12,524 nt of DNA from Bacteroidales bacterium (GTDB lineage: Bacteria; Bacteroidota; Bacteroidia; Bacteroidales; UBA932), in contig SFMU01000055.1 in the NCBI GenBank assembly GCA_004552965.1, forward strand, positions 1 to 12,524, read 5' to 3'. Numbering within the stretch: position 1 is the first letter of the stretch; each line of letters opens with the position of its first letter. The notes beneath the pieces are model-generated. The model was not told the DNA's origin, did not search any database, and saw only the letters and a list, made by a program, of their open reading frames with translations. This document shows, in pieces, positions 1 through 5,396 of this stretch. The position numbers and the translations under genes are program-made.

Positions 1-99
1 ACACTTCGATGCTCCTCCGTTCATGTGCCTTACAAGTACCGCACAGCATAAAGAAAACCCGTGTGGTGCGCAAAGCCACACGGGCGAACACAAGAGCGG
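1..99. repeat. Left terminal inverted repeat / replication origin
   Basis: Bases 1-99 are the exact reverse complement of bases 12426-12524, and identity stops at base 100. Such terminal repeats at both ends of a linear molecule are the origins of protein-primed genomes, where the terminal protein is covalently joined to each 5' end. The sequence begins ACACTT; the ACAC dinucleotide repeat would suit the sliding- or jumping-back initiation known for phi29 and adenovirus. A short inverted repeat (TGTGC at 24-28, GCACA at 41-45) lies close to the end. The repeat also holds a terminator hairpin, listed separately. The repeat is seen directly; the origin role is inferred from the polymerase and terminal-protein genes. 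Confidence 0.95.
50..84 (-). terminator. Intrinsic terminator for the leftward early transcript
   Basis: On the minus strand a perfect 9-bp stem (58-66 with 76-84, CCCGTGTGG/CCACACGGG, 9-base loop) is followed by a T-rich run, TTTTCTTTA. It lies about 50 bases beyond the polymerase stop codon and inside the terminal repeat, so it would end the leftward transcript just before the genome end. Confidence 0.8.
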
Positions 100-121
100 G
101 GGAAAGAAGGAAAGCCCCGCT
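95..121. other. Stem-loop between polymerase gene and terminal repeat
   Basis: AGCGGGG (95-101) pairs perfectly with CCCCGCT (115-121) around a 13-base purine-rich loop. It straddles the inner edge of the left repeat and would form at the 3' end of the leftward mRNA just before the terminator. No T-run follows, so it is more likely an mRNA-end structure than a terminator. Confidence 0.4.
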
Positions 122-133
122 AGAACCACTATA

Positions 134-2002
134 TCACTTTTTGTTACGTTGGTATACCCTTCTATATTTCTCTTGGACTTGAAGTTTCTTCGGAACGTCT
201 AGGATCAATGTCCCGCCTTCCGCGCGCTTCCTTGAGTGGGCGGAGAAGACGCCGTCAATCATATTCACTTCATCATATCCCAATTCGTTTCCGTTTAGAT
301 CCTCCTTCGGGTTCGAGACCCCTGCCATCTTGACATCAAACGTTCCATCATCGTCTTTTAGTTTGTAGCGCTTAGGCGCGGTGAATTGAGCGCCGGTCAG
401 TTTCGTGAATCCGTTCTCGTCCACGTCTTCCCAACCGAAGGAGCCCATCTTGTCGTTTATCTCCAACGTCTTGACCTTCGCGATCGTCTCTTTGTTCAGG
501 ATGAAGAAGAGCGAATCGGTGTCCATGTAGAGGATGTTTTCCCATCCGAGTTTCAACCCCGCTCGAATGAGCGCCACGCGCGAATAGGCGGGAATCGCGC
601 TTCCTACCGGCTTATAGGTGTATTTCCCGCCTATCGGAGGATCCTCCACAGGATGCTCAATCGAGTCGATCGCGCCCTGCTCGTCTACGTAATTCTCGAA
701 GCGGATCGGATGGCCGTTCTCCAAAAGTTTCCCGTAGAGCGAATTGTTCAAAAGTTTCCGGTGGTACACTTCGAAGGTATCTCCCTTTTTCTTCGCTTCC
801 AATCGCTTTTCGTAATTCTCTTTGCAGTACCCTCTCCACGGAAGATAGGACCACTTATATTTATAGTAATCGATGTAGACGATATCCAAATCGTTATAAC
901 AGAGTTTCATGCACGCGATCTCGAAATCCCACAGCCACAACTCCTTACCGCTTACGGCTTCCATGCCGATGAGCGAAATGACGGAGTGGAGTTTCGCGGT
1001 GCTGTAACTTACTTTGACATGGCAGCAAGCCATTTCCCGGTGATTGCATTTCGGCTCCCCCTCGCCGTATTCCCCGAAGCCGTAGGGGAATCTTTCCCCA
1101 TGCATCGAAGCCATCCGGGAAGGGTGGCTCTGGTGAAAATCGATATGGCCGATTCTTCCTTCGATTTCCTTGAATTGCCACTGATCGGGGCAATATGTCA
1201 AACCTCCGGCCACGGAATGGGAGATGAAGTCGCTTTCCTCTTTTCCGAGGACCGGATACTTCTCGCGGTACTTCTCCAGTGGCCGATAAGCTTTTGGATA
1301 AGAGAAGGCCATCGCCTTCCGCATCGTGTAACTCGCAGCTGAAATCGAATTCCAAAAATCCACATCGTTCCGCCGATCCATCTCCATGAGGATCTCCATG
1401 ATTATCCTCGTATCCTTGAAGTTGTAGATCTTCTCTTCTTTGGTCGGCACGTATCCCTCATAAGCGCGGAATTTTTTATAGTCGATTTCCCCTTTTTGGG
1501 TGGGCAATCCGAACGACTTCGCCACGGTCGCGAGTTTTCCCGGGAAGATTTTGGCTAGGTCGCGGAAGATGACGATCCCGTTTCCTTTCCCGAATTTCAA
1601 TCTCGCTTCCCAAACGCTGGAGCAGGTTTTCGTGCTTATCGAATCGTAGCAAAACTCCCCCTCCTCAAAATCGGGGTTATAGGAAAATCCGCGCTTCAGG
1701 AGGATCGGAAGTATGAAACTCCATTCAAAGGAAAGGTTCCAAATGTAGATCAGAAGATTTATAGGCTCGTTCTCTTTGCCGTGGTGGTTCCGCTTCTTAG
1801 GGGTCGTCTTCTCCTCGAGCCGGTCCAAAAACTCCTCGATGCTGGTTCCATAATTCGATTCATCCTCTTCTGTGGATTTGTCGTTGATGAAAGAATAAAG
1901 CCAAACCCCGGTTTTGAGTTTGGCAACGCTTTCGGGGTCGGCATGCGTTTCGACATCGAAGGCCCATATTGAGAACCATTTCCGTTTTATCCTTCTTTTC
2001 AT
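134..2002 (-). CDS. Protein-primed family B DNA polymerase
   Basis: 622 aa, near the phi29 polymerase (572 aa) in size; it replicates the linear genome from terminal protein at each end. Visible 3'-5' exonuclease motifs: Exo I DVETH (D16, E18), Exo II NLSFE (N89, E93) and Exo III YNFKD (Y193, D197). Polymerase motifs: A around D288 (DFHQSHPS), B KLLNNSLYGK (residues 416-425), C YMDTDS (D494, D496), then the APKRYKL and KMAGVS elements near 542-563. Two deviations: motif A lacks the usual SLYP, with His293 where phi29 has its steric-gate Tyr, and Exo II has Glu in place of the usual Asp. The ATG at 2002 has AGGAGGT just upstream. It follows the terminal-protein gene, the same pairing as phi29 genes 3 and 2, and is the last gene of the leftward block. 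Confidence 0.96.
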   Translation of the reverse strand: MKRRIKRKWFSIWAFDVETHADPESVAKLKTGVWLYSFINDKSTEEDESNYGTSIEEFLDRLEEKTTPKKRNHHGKENEPINLLIYIWNLSFEWSFILPILLKRGFSYNPDFEEGEFCYDSISTKTCSSVWEARLKFGKGNGIVIFRDLAKIFPGKLATVAKSFGLPTQKGEIDYKKFRAYEGYVPTKEEKIYNFKDTRIIMEILMEMDRRNDVDFWNSISAASYTMRKAMAFSYPKAYRPLEKYREKYPVLGKEESDFISHSVAGGLTYCPDQWQFKEIEGRIGHIDFHQSHPSRMASMHGERFPYGFGEYGEGEPKCNHREMACCHVKVSYSTAKLHSVISLIGMEAVSGKELWLWDFEIACMKLCYNDLDIVYIDYYKYKWSYLPWRGYCKENYEKRLEAKKKGDTFEVYHRKLLNNSLYGKLLENGHPIRFENYVDEQGAIDSIEHPVEDPPIGGKYTYKPVGSAIPAYSRVALIRAGLKLGWENILYMDTDSLFFILNKETIAKVKTLEINDKMGSFGWEDVDENGFTKLTGAQFTAPKRYKLKDDDGTFDVKMAGVSNPKEDLNGNELGYDEVNMIDGVFSAHSRKRAEGGTLILDVPKKLQVQEKYRRVYQRNKK

Positions 2003-2013
2003 GCGACCTCCTT

Positions 2014-2751
2014 TTATTTCAGTTCGACTTTTCCTTCCTTTAGGGTCTTGAGCGCGCTCTCGTTCGCTTTCTTCATTTGTTCTTCATCCATCTGGTGATA
2101 ATTGTAGAGGATCTCCCATGCCCTCCTGACGTTGTCATGCTTGAGACCCTTGCCCCTCTTGTATACGAGGGCTCCGCTCTTCCTTTCTTTTATGAAGCCT
2201 TCAAGGTAGGAGATGATGTTCTCGAGGGAGATCTCGGGGCCGTAATTCTCCTCTCCATTGAGGAAGTCTATGAAACTATTGATGTAGTAAGGATAAGCCA
2301 ATTGGAGAGCCTCCAAATAGTGCCGTATGGCTTGGTCCAAAACGCCCCAATGGCCTCTTTCACCCTTTAGTTTCCTAGCCTTCGCATAACTCATTTTTGA
2401 GCCCTTGCCGGTCTTCTTGACCATTCGGTTGGCCTTCGCGATCGCGTTCCTTTCGGTCTTGGTCAGTTTCGGAGCCGACTTCTTCTTATGCTGGGCGCGT
2501 TGGTAACCGCTCTCTTCGGCGGAGATGCCGGTTCCGGTGTTGGCCTCCCTACGGCTCTTCTTCTCCGCGGGGGATAGGTCTAGCCCCATCTTCTCGCGGA
2601 GGGCCGTATTCCCCGCGCTGTCTTTGTATTTGACGGATCCGACCATGGTCACGCGGATCCGTGTCCATCCGTCTTCGTAGGTTTTCGTGTATTGGACTTT
2701 CAATCCGCTCGCCTTCGCGAGTTGGATCACGTCCTCCATTTTCATCGCCAT
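2014..2751 (-). CDS. Probable terminal protein (replication primer)
   Basis: 245 aa, close to phi29 terminal protein gp3 (266 aa), lying 11 bases upstream of the polymerase gene in the same order as phi29. In the family this protein supplies the side-chain hydroxyl that primes DNA synthesis and stays bound to the 5' ends. The middle (about residues 65-135) is very rich in Lys and Arg, fitting DNA binding. The C-terminal half (about 140-240) looks helical and carries several Ser and Tyr residues (for example near YPYYINS) that could be the priming residue; I cannot tell which. The ATG at 2751 follows an AAGGAGG ribosome binding site at good spacing. The call rests mainly on size, basic composition and position, since terminal proteins diverge quickly. 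The 5' leader is the structured gap 2752-2945. Confidence 0.62.
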   Translation of the reverse strand: MAMKMEDVIQLAKASGLKVQYTKTYEDGWTRIRVTMVGSVKYKDSAGNTALREKMGLDLSPAEKKSRREANTGTGISAEESGYQRAQHKKKSAPKLTKTERNAIAKANRMVKKTGKGSKMSYAKARKLKGERGHWGVLDQAIRHYLEALQLAYPYYINSFIDFLNGEENYGPEISLENIISYLEGFIKERKSGALVYKRGKGLKHDNVRRAWEILYNYHQMDEEQMKKANESALKTLKEGKVELK

Positions 2752-2945
2752 GGTATATCCTCCTTATATAAAACAAATCCCCAGCGGTCGGAAGGAACGC
2801 GTTCGGGCGACTGGTCCGAATAGGTCGGGAGGACGAATCTGATCGTTTGTCTTTTGCGGGCTTTCCGCCCTACCTCTCTATATCTCAACCCACGCTCACA
2901 AGCCCCGGCCCCCGGGGACGGGGCCCTTGCGGGCCCCGTTTCATT
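2752..2945 (-). ncRNA. Structured non-coding gap; possible packaging RNA or leader
   Basis: This is the largest gene-free stretch (194 bases) inside an otherwise tightly packed block. It holds at least three inverted repeats: a perfect GC-rich 9-bp stem with 4-base loop (2918-2939), a GGGC/GCCC stem around a GGAAA loop as read on the minus strand (2858-2870), and a compound stem CCAG...TCG/CGA...CTGG (2781-2814) enclosing the 10-base palindrome GAACGCGTTC (2795-2804). Phi29-type motors use a small RNA of about 120-174 bases, and this phage encodes a gp16-like ATPase, so a packaging RNA is possible. A 5' leader controlling the terminal-protein gene is equally plausible. I found no convincing dedicated promoter, and only the hairpins are directly supported. 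Confidence 0.3.
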
Positions 2946-2948
2946 TTA
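2918..2948. other. Very strong GC-rich hairpin after the SSB-like gene
   Basis: ACGGGGCCC (2918-2926) pairs perfectly with GGGCCCCGT (2931-2939) around TTGC. A T-rich run (TTCATTTT) follows on the plus strand, so it could terminate rightward transcription, but no rightward gene lies here. On the transcribed minus strand no U-run follows, so it would act as an RNA structure, such as a 3'-end protector or partial attenuator, before the terminal-protein gene. Confidence 0.5.
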
Positions 2949-3278
2949 AGCCTTCAAGGCTTCCTCTTCAACGATGTCGTCTAGGGTCCTCTTCTTGAAT
3001 TCCCCCTGCTCCGCGTTTTGGTAGTCGAGGATCACGAGGACCTCTTTGGTCCCCTTGCCCCCGTCCTTGCGTTCGAACGTCTTCTCCTTGATGAAGTAAT
3101 CCTCATCATCGAGGTCCAACTTGATCGGCCAATTGAGTTTCTCCGCCTCGATCTTCGGACGGGTGATTTTGGTCAATTGGGCTTCCATCACGATTCCGTT
3201 ATAGGAAGCGAAGTGCTTTTCGAAGATTCCGCCTTTGGCGTTGTTGAATTTCTTGACGTATAAGAGAATGGTTTTCAT
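2946..3278 (-). CDS. Small early protein, possible single-strand DNA binding protein
   Basis: 110 aa. It alternates predicted beta strands with basic patches (KTILLYVKKF at the start, FIKEKTFERK near 62-71) and ends in an acidic segment (DDIVEEEA). That layout, and the position just upstream of the terminal protein, resemble a single-strand DNA binding protein of the phi29 gp5 kind (124 aa), but I see no diagnostic motif and the function is inferred. Its ATG at 3278 overlaps the stop codon of the frameshifted gene above as ATGA, which suggests coupled translation. The ribosome binding site is weak (AAGGAAAA), which fits dependence on the upstream gene. After its stop, transcription enters the structured gap before the terminal-protein gene. 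Confidence 0.72.
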   Translation of the reverse strand: MKTILLYVKKFNNAKGGIFEKHFASYNGIVMEAQLTKITRPKIEAEKLNWPIKLDLDDEDYFIKEKTFERKDGGKGTKEVLVILDYQNAEQGEFKKRTLDDIVEEEALKA

Positions 3279-3605
3279 TTGTTTCTTTTCCTTTTCACTA
3301 TGATTTTCGCGCTCGAGAAGTAATATCGTTTGACGAGGACGACTTCCCCGGTTAGGCCGACGGCCGCGACTTCGGCCGTCTTTTCGGTCACCGCCCCATA
3401 ATGGAGCGAGACCTCCTCGAAGCCCACGAGGGAGGTCCTAGGGAGAGTGCCCGGAGGTGTAGATCAGGACACCCTCCGAGGGGAGGTTGTTCCGGTTTAG
3501 GAACTCCTTTTCCCCAGATGCGATCTCCTCCGCGATGGAGTCGCGGAAGATCTTCATGAGACCTTTCGCGTAAAGGCGTTTGATTTTCTTCGGGTCGCTT
3601 TTCAT
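3275..3605 (-). CDS. Small early gene in two frames, needing a +1 frameshift
   Basis: The ATG at 3605 overlaps the stop of the upstream PP-loop gene as ATGA and has a GGAG site before it. The first frame runs 55 codons, ending ...YTSGHSP, to a TAG at 3440-3438. The next frame continues for 54 codons (RTSLVGFEEV...KRKRNK) and stops at 3277-3275, again as ATGA with the SSB-like gene. Both halves use GC-rich third positions typical of this genome, and the outer junctions match the operon's overlap style, so one 109-aa protein is likely. The shift site reads TCT CCC TAG G: a Pro tRNA slipping from CCC to CCT would bypass the stop. A downstream start at GTG 3427 lacks a ribosome binding site. Function unknown; the fused protein is basic at both ends with a beta-rich middle. 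A real mutation or a one-base assembly error is the alternative. Confidence 0.68.
3410..3446 (-). promoter_or_regulatory. Candidate +1 ribosomal frameshift site with downstream stem-loop
   Basis: The minus strand reads TCT CCC TAG G at 3446-3437. CCC to CCT repairing of tRNA-Pro next to a slow UAG stop is a plausible +1 slip. Directly after the stop, GACCTC (3437-3432) pairs with GAGGTC (3415-3410), and past one bulged C, CTCG (3430-3427) pairs with CGAG (3419-3416) around a 7-base loop. This makes a 10-bp stem where a stimulatory structure would sit. The upstream stop in the second frame (TGA at 3466-3464) confines any shift to about eight codons. Confidence 0.5.
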
Positions 3606-4486
3606 TTCTTTTCTCCTTTTTTGCGAAGCCTGTACCCAAGCCTCCTGTACTCATCGTAAACCGGCCCCCAAATGGCTTCGCATTGCTTTCGCTCGGCCGG
3701 GAAGAATTCCTCCAGCAGGTCGAGTTCCCTTTGTAGGTCAATCGCGTATGGACACCCCTTGCAGCCCGTCCTTTTAAAATTAAATGGAGGGTAATACAGG
3801 GACGGCAAACGAACATCCAAGGCTTTTATCATCTCCTCCTTTTCAAAATTGGATACCGGAAACAATGGATTGAACCTCGTCACGTTCCCATCCTTGCCTT
3901 TCAAAACGCAACCCGACCTTGAAGCCCTGAGACCACCCTCTGCCTTCCGCATACCGGTGATACTTAACCAACGACCGCTTGCGCGCTCATACTCCCGAGC
4001 GACCTTCTTTTTGTTCTCCCGGCAACATACAGAGGAGACTTTAAGAGGGTACTTAGGATCAAATTGGAACGCGAGACATTTGGGGCACCCGAAACGGCTT
4101 TTGGACAGGTAGTTGCGCGCCGTGGCGTTCCCGTTGTTCCGTTGGTACAGGGACAGGAACAAGGAATGCTCTTTCGATTTGAATGGGTACCCAAAATCCT
4201 CAAGTTTCTTTTTAAAAGAGCCTTTTGGCTGCAAGAAGACGATTCTATCGTCCTTCCTTTGAAGATCGCGCACGAAACGCAGAACCTCGTTGTACTCTAC
4301 TCCCGTGTTTATGAACACGCGGGGGATTCTATTGCCCGGCAAAGCCTCATCGATGAGGCGGGAGGCGAGGCAACTGTCGGAGCCTCCTGAGAAGGAAAGG
4401 TATGCCACGTCTTCCAAATCGTATTTTTCCGCCATCGCCCTTATCGCTCCGACCCTATCGGCGATAGCAAATTCCGTTCCGTTCAT
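3602..4486 (-). CDS. PP-loop ATPase of PAPS/APS-reductase (CysH/DndC-like) family
   Basis: 294 aa. The PP-loop SFSGGSDS (31-38) binds the nucleotide in the adenine-nucleotide alpha-hydrolase fold. It is followed by VFINTGVEYNEV (57-68), typical of PAPS-reductase-like proteins, and GMRKAEGGLR (178-187). Cys154-Cys155 and the C242-K-G-C245 pair reproduce the CC...CxxC spacing that holds a 4Fe-4S cluster in APS reductases; C134, C137, C193 and C269 are further cysteines. The C-terminal catalytic ECGLH motif of true CysH is absent, so sulfate reduction is unlikely; sulfur transfer or nucleotide handling is possible. The ATG at 4486 is chosen over longer in-frame starts because it has AAGGAG 8 bases upstream and makes an ATGA overlap with the upstream gene. 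It is an accessory gene without a phi29 counterpart. Family confident, role unknown. Confidence 0.88.
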   Translation of the reverse strand: MNGTEFAIADRVGAIRAMAEKYDLEDVAYLSFSGGSDSCLASRLIDEALPGNRIPRVFINTGVEYNEVLRFVRDLQRKDDRIVFLQPKGSFKKKLEDFGYPFKSKEHSLFLSLYQRNNGNATARNYLSKSRFGCPKCLAFQFDPKYPLKVSSVCCRENKKKVAREYERASGRWLSITGMRKAEGGLRASRSGCVLKGKDGNVTRFNPLFPVSNFEKEEMIKALDVRLPSLYYPPFNFKRTGCKGCPYAIDLQRELDLLEEFFPAERKQCEAIWGPVYDEYRRLGYRLRKKGEKK

Positions 4487-4773
4487 GCTATTTTCTCCTT
4501 CCATCTTGCCTTCCCTGCTTTCGCCCTCTTCTTCGCGAAGAGGGAATCTTGGATGAGGGTCGCCGAATTCCATTTGCCTTTCTCAACGTCCAACGTCCTA
4601 TACCTTCCGGTCCTCGTCTCGCGGAGGAGCAACTGGGAGGAATCCTCGAAGTCCACGAGCTTGAGGACGAGGAGGGTTATCATCCGCCCTCCCCGGTCCT
4701 CCCCGTATACGCGAGGGGATTCCTTATCCTGCAGCGCTTTGCGGATTCGCTTCAGATCCTGCTGGTCAATCAT
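4483..4773 (-). CDS. Early protein of unknown function (96 aa)
   Basis: Not recognised. 96 aa, highly charged, with a helical charged start (MIDQQDLKRIRKAL), a central beta-like stretch (MITLLVLKLVDF, then LLLRETRTGRYRTLDV) and a very basic C-terminus (KKRAKAGKARWKEK) that could contact nucleic acid. It is joined by ATGA overlaps on both sides: its ATG at 4773 overlaps the stop of the 87-aa gene, and its stop overlaps the ATG of the PP-loop gene. No membrane segment or signal peptide is visible. As an early gene between the promoter and the replication genes it may be a regulator or a host-takeover factor, but that is only position-based. Confidence 0.75.
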   Translation of the reverse strand: MIDQQDLKRIRKALQDKESPRVYGEDRGGRMITLLVLKLVDFEDSSQLLLRETRTGRYRTLDVEKGKWNSATLIQDSLFAKKRAKAGKARWKEKIA

Positions 4774-5033
4774 CTTAATGGCTTCCTCCAGTAGATCTCC
4801 AGACTGCTCAATTGCTCAGTTTCTGAATAGATCCGATCGGCTTCCGCTTTGCGAAGGCGTTTGATGAGGTCTTTGTCTTTGGTCTCGGAGAAGAGGATTC
4901 TCTTCCCCTTGTTCGCTTCGGCTAGGAACTCTCCCTTATTCGTCTTGAAGAATTGCCTTTGCGGGACCCAAACGGCTTTGCCGTGGGGTCCCTGATAGTC
5001 TTTGACGATGATATTTCTTTCGTAGTATTTCAT
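4770..5033 (-). CDS. Early protein of unknown function (87 aa)
   Basis: Not recognised. 87 aa, basic, starting with a beta-like segment (MKYYERNIIVKDY), with QRQFFKTNKGEF in the middle and a helical charged stretch (DKDLIKRLRKAEADRIYSE) near residues 54-72. The ATG at 5033 has AAGGAG about 8 bases upstream, and its stop overlaps the next gene's start as ATGA. It lies 12 bases below the first gene of the leftward block. A small DNA- or RNA-binding protein would fit the composition; nothing confirms it. Confidence 0.75.
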   Translation of the reverse strand: MKYYERNIIVKDYQGPHGKAVWVPQRQFFKTNKGEFLAEANKGKRILFSETKDKDLIKRLRKAEADRIYSETEQLSSLEIYWRKPLR

Positions 5034-5045
5034 TTTTACTTCTCC

Positions 5046-5261
5046 TTACTTGTTCCTATCGATCATGCGACGGATCGCGTTGAGCGCCTTACACGTGGCG
5101 GTGAACGCCATCATGAGGTCTTTGGCATCGCGCGAGTCGCTCTCCATGAGGGCGTCAAGCCCGCCCATCTTGTCCGCGAGATCGCCGAGTTGATACCACT
5201 CGCCCTCGAGGTATTCCTCCCTTTCCTTTAGGTTGTTGATCAGTTCTTCTTTGCTTTCCAT
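5046..5261 (-). CDS. First early protein, unknown function (71 aa)
   Basis: Not recognised. 71 aa, acidic and largely alpha-helical (KEELINNLKEREEYLEGEW near the start, DAKDLMMAFTATCKALNAI near the end), suggesting a small helical bundle or dimer. The ATG at 5261 is preferred over the longer in-frame start at 5420: AAAGGA lies just upstream, and the extension would run through the leftward promoter and into the start of the rightward ATPase gene. As the first gene after the TATAAT promoter, it occupies the slot where small phages often keep a regulator or anti-host protein. Confidence 0.72.
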   Translation of the reverse strand: MESKEELINNLKEREEYLEGEWYQLGDLADKMGGLDALMESDSRDAKDLMMAFTATCKALNAIRRMIDRNK

Positions 5262-5304
5262 TTTAGTCCTTTCTTTCTCGGCGCATGGGCCTCGGGTCAC
5301 TATT

Positions 5305-5333
5305 ATTATATGCATCCATTCGGCTAGATACAA
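5305..5333 (-). promoter_or_regulatory. Leftward early promoter (sigma-70/sigma-A type)
   Basis: On the minus strand a perfect TATAAT (5310-5305) sits exactly 17 bases downstream of TTGTAT (5333-5328), which keeps the TTG of the -35 consensus. Transcription would start near 5298 and read the whole leftward block. The -35 lies inside the loop and arm of an inverted repeat, so control by a DNA-binding protein is plausible. Confidence 0.75.
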
Positions 5334-5339
5334 GCCGAA
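5319..5339. promoter_or_regulatory. Operator-like inverted repeat over the -35 box
   Basis: TTCGGCT (5319-5325) and AGCCGAA (5333-5339) are perfect inverted 7-mers spaced by 7 bases, a 14-base centre-to-centre layout. They flank and touch the leftward -35 (5328-5333) and adjoin the A/T-rich tract on the rightward side. A dimeric protein bound here could switch between leftward and rightward transcription, as phi29 p4 does at its A2b/A3 promoters. No such regulator was recognised in the window. Confidence 0.5.
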
Positions 5340-5378
5340 AATTAAAAATATTAAAATATTTTTAAAGATGCTAAAATC
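5338..5378 (+). promoter_or_regulatory. A/T-rich tract, probable rightward late promoter region
   Basis: A nearly pure A/T stretch with phased A- and T-runs and a 15-base inverted repeat TTAAAA-TAT-TTTTAA (5351-5365). TAAAAT at 5352-5357 is a fair -10, but no -35 lies at the right distance. Phi29's late promoter also lacks a -35 and needs an activator on bent DNA, so the same may hold here. The exact promoter is not determined. Confidence 0.4.
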
Positions 5379-5396
5379 ACCATGGAGGAAAAACGA

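Noticed and set aside
386..1342. 318-codon plus-strand open frame opposite the polymerase
   Set aside because: It lies antisense to clear polymerase motifs, lacks a ribosome binding site, and its existence follows from the GC-biased third positions of the real gene.
2918..2948. Terminator for a rightward transcript
   Set aside because: The hairpin plus T-run is correctly oriented on the plus strand, but no plus-strand gene or promoter lies to its left, so it is listed only as a hairpin.
3388..3816. 142-codon minus-strand frame over the frameshift region
   Set aside because: It crosses the PP-loop gene's cysteine-rich end in another frame, with odd composition and no start signal; the two-frame gene explains the region better.
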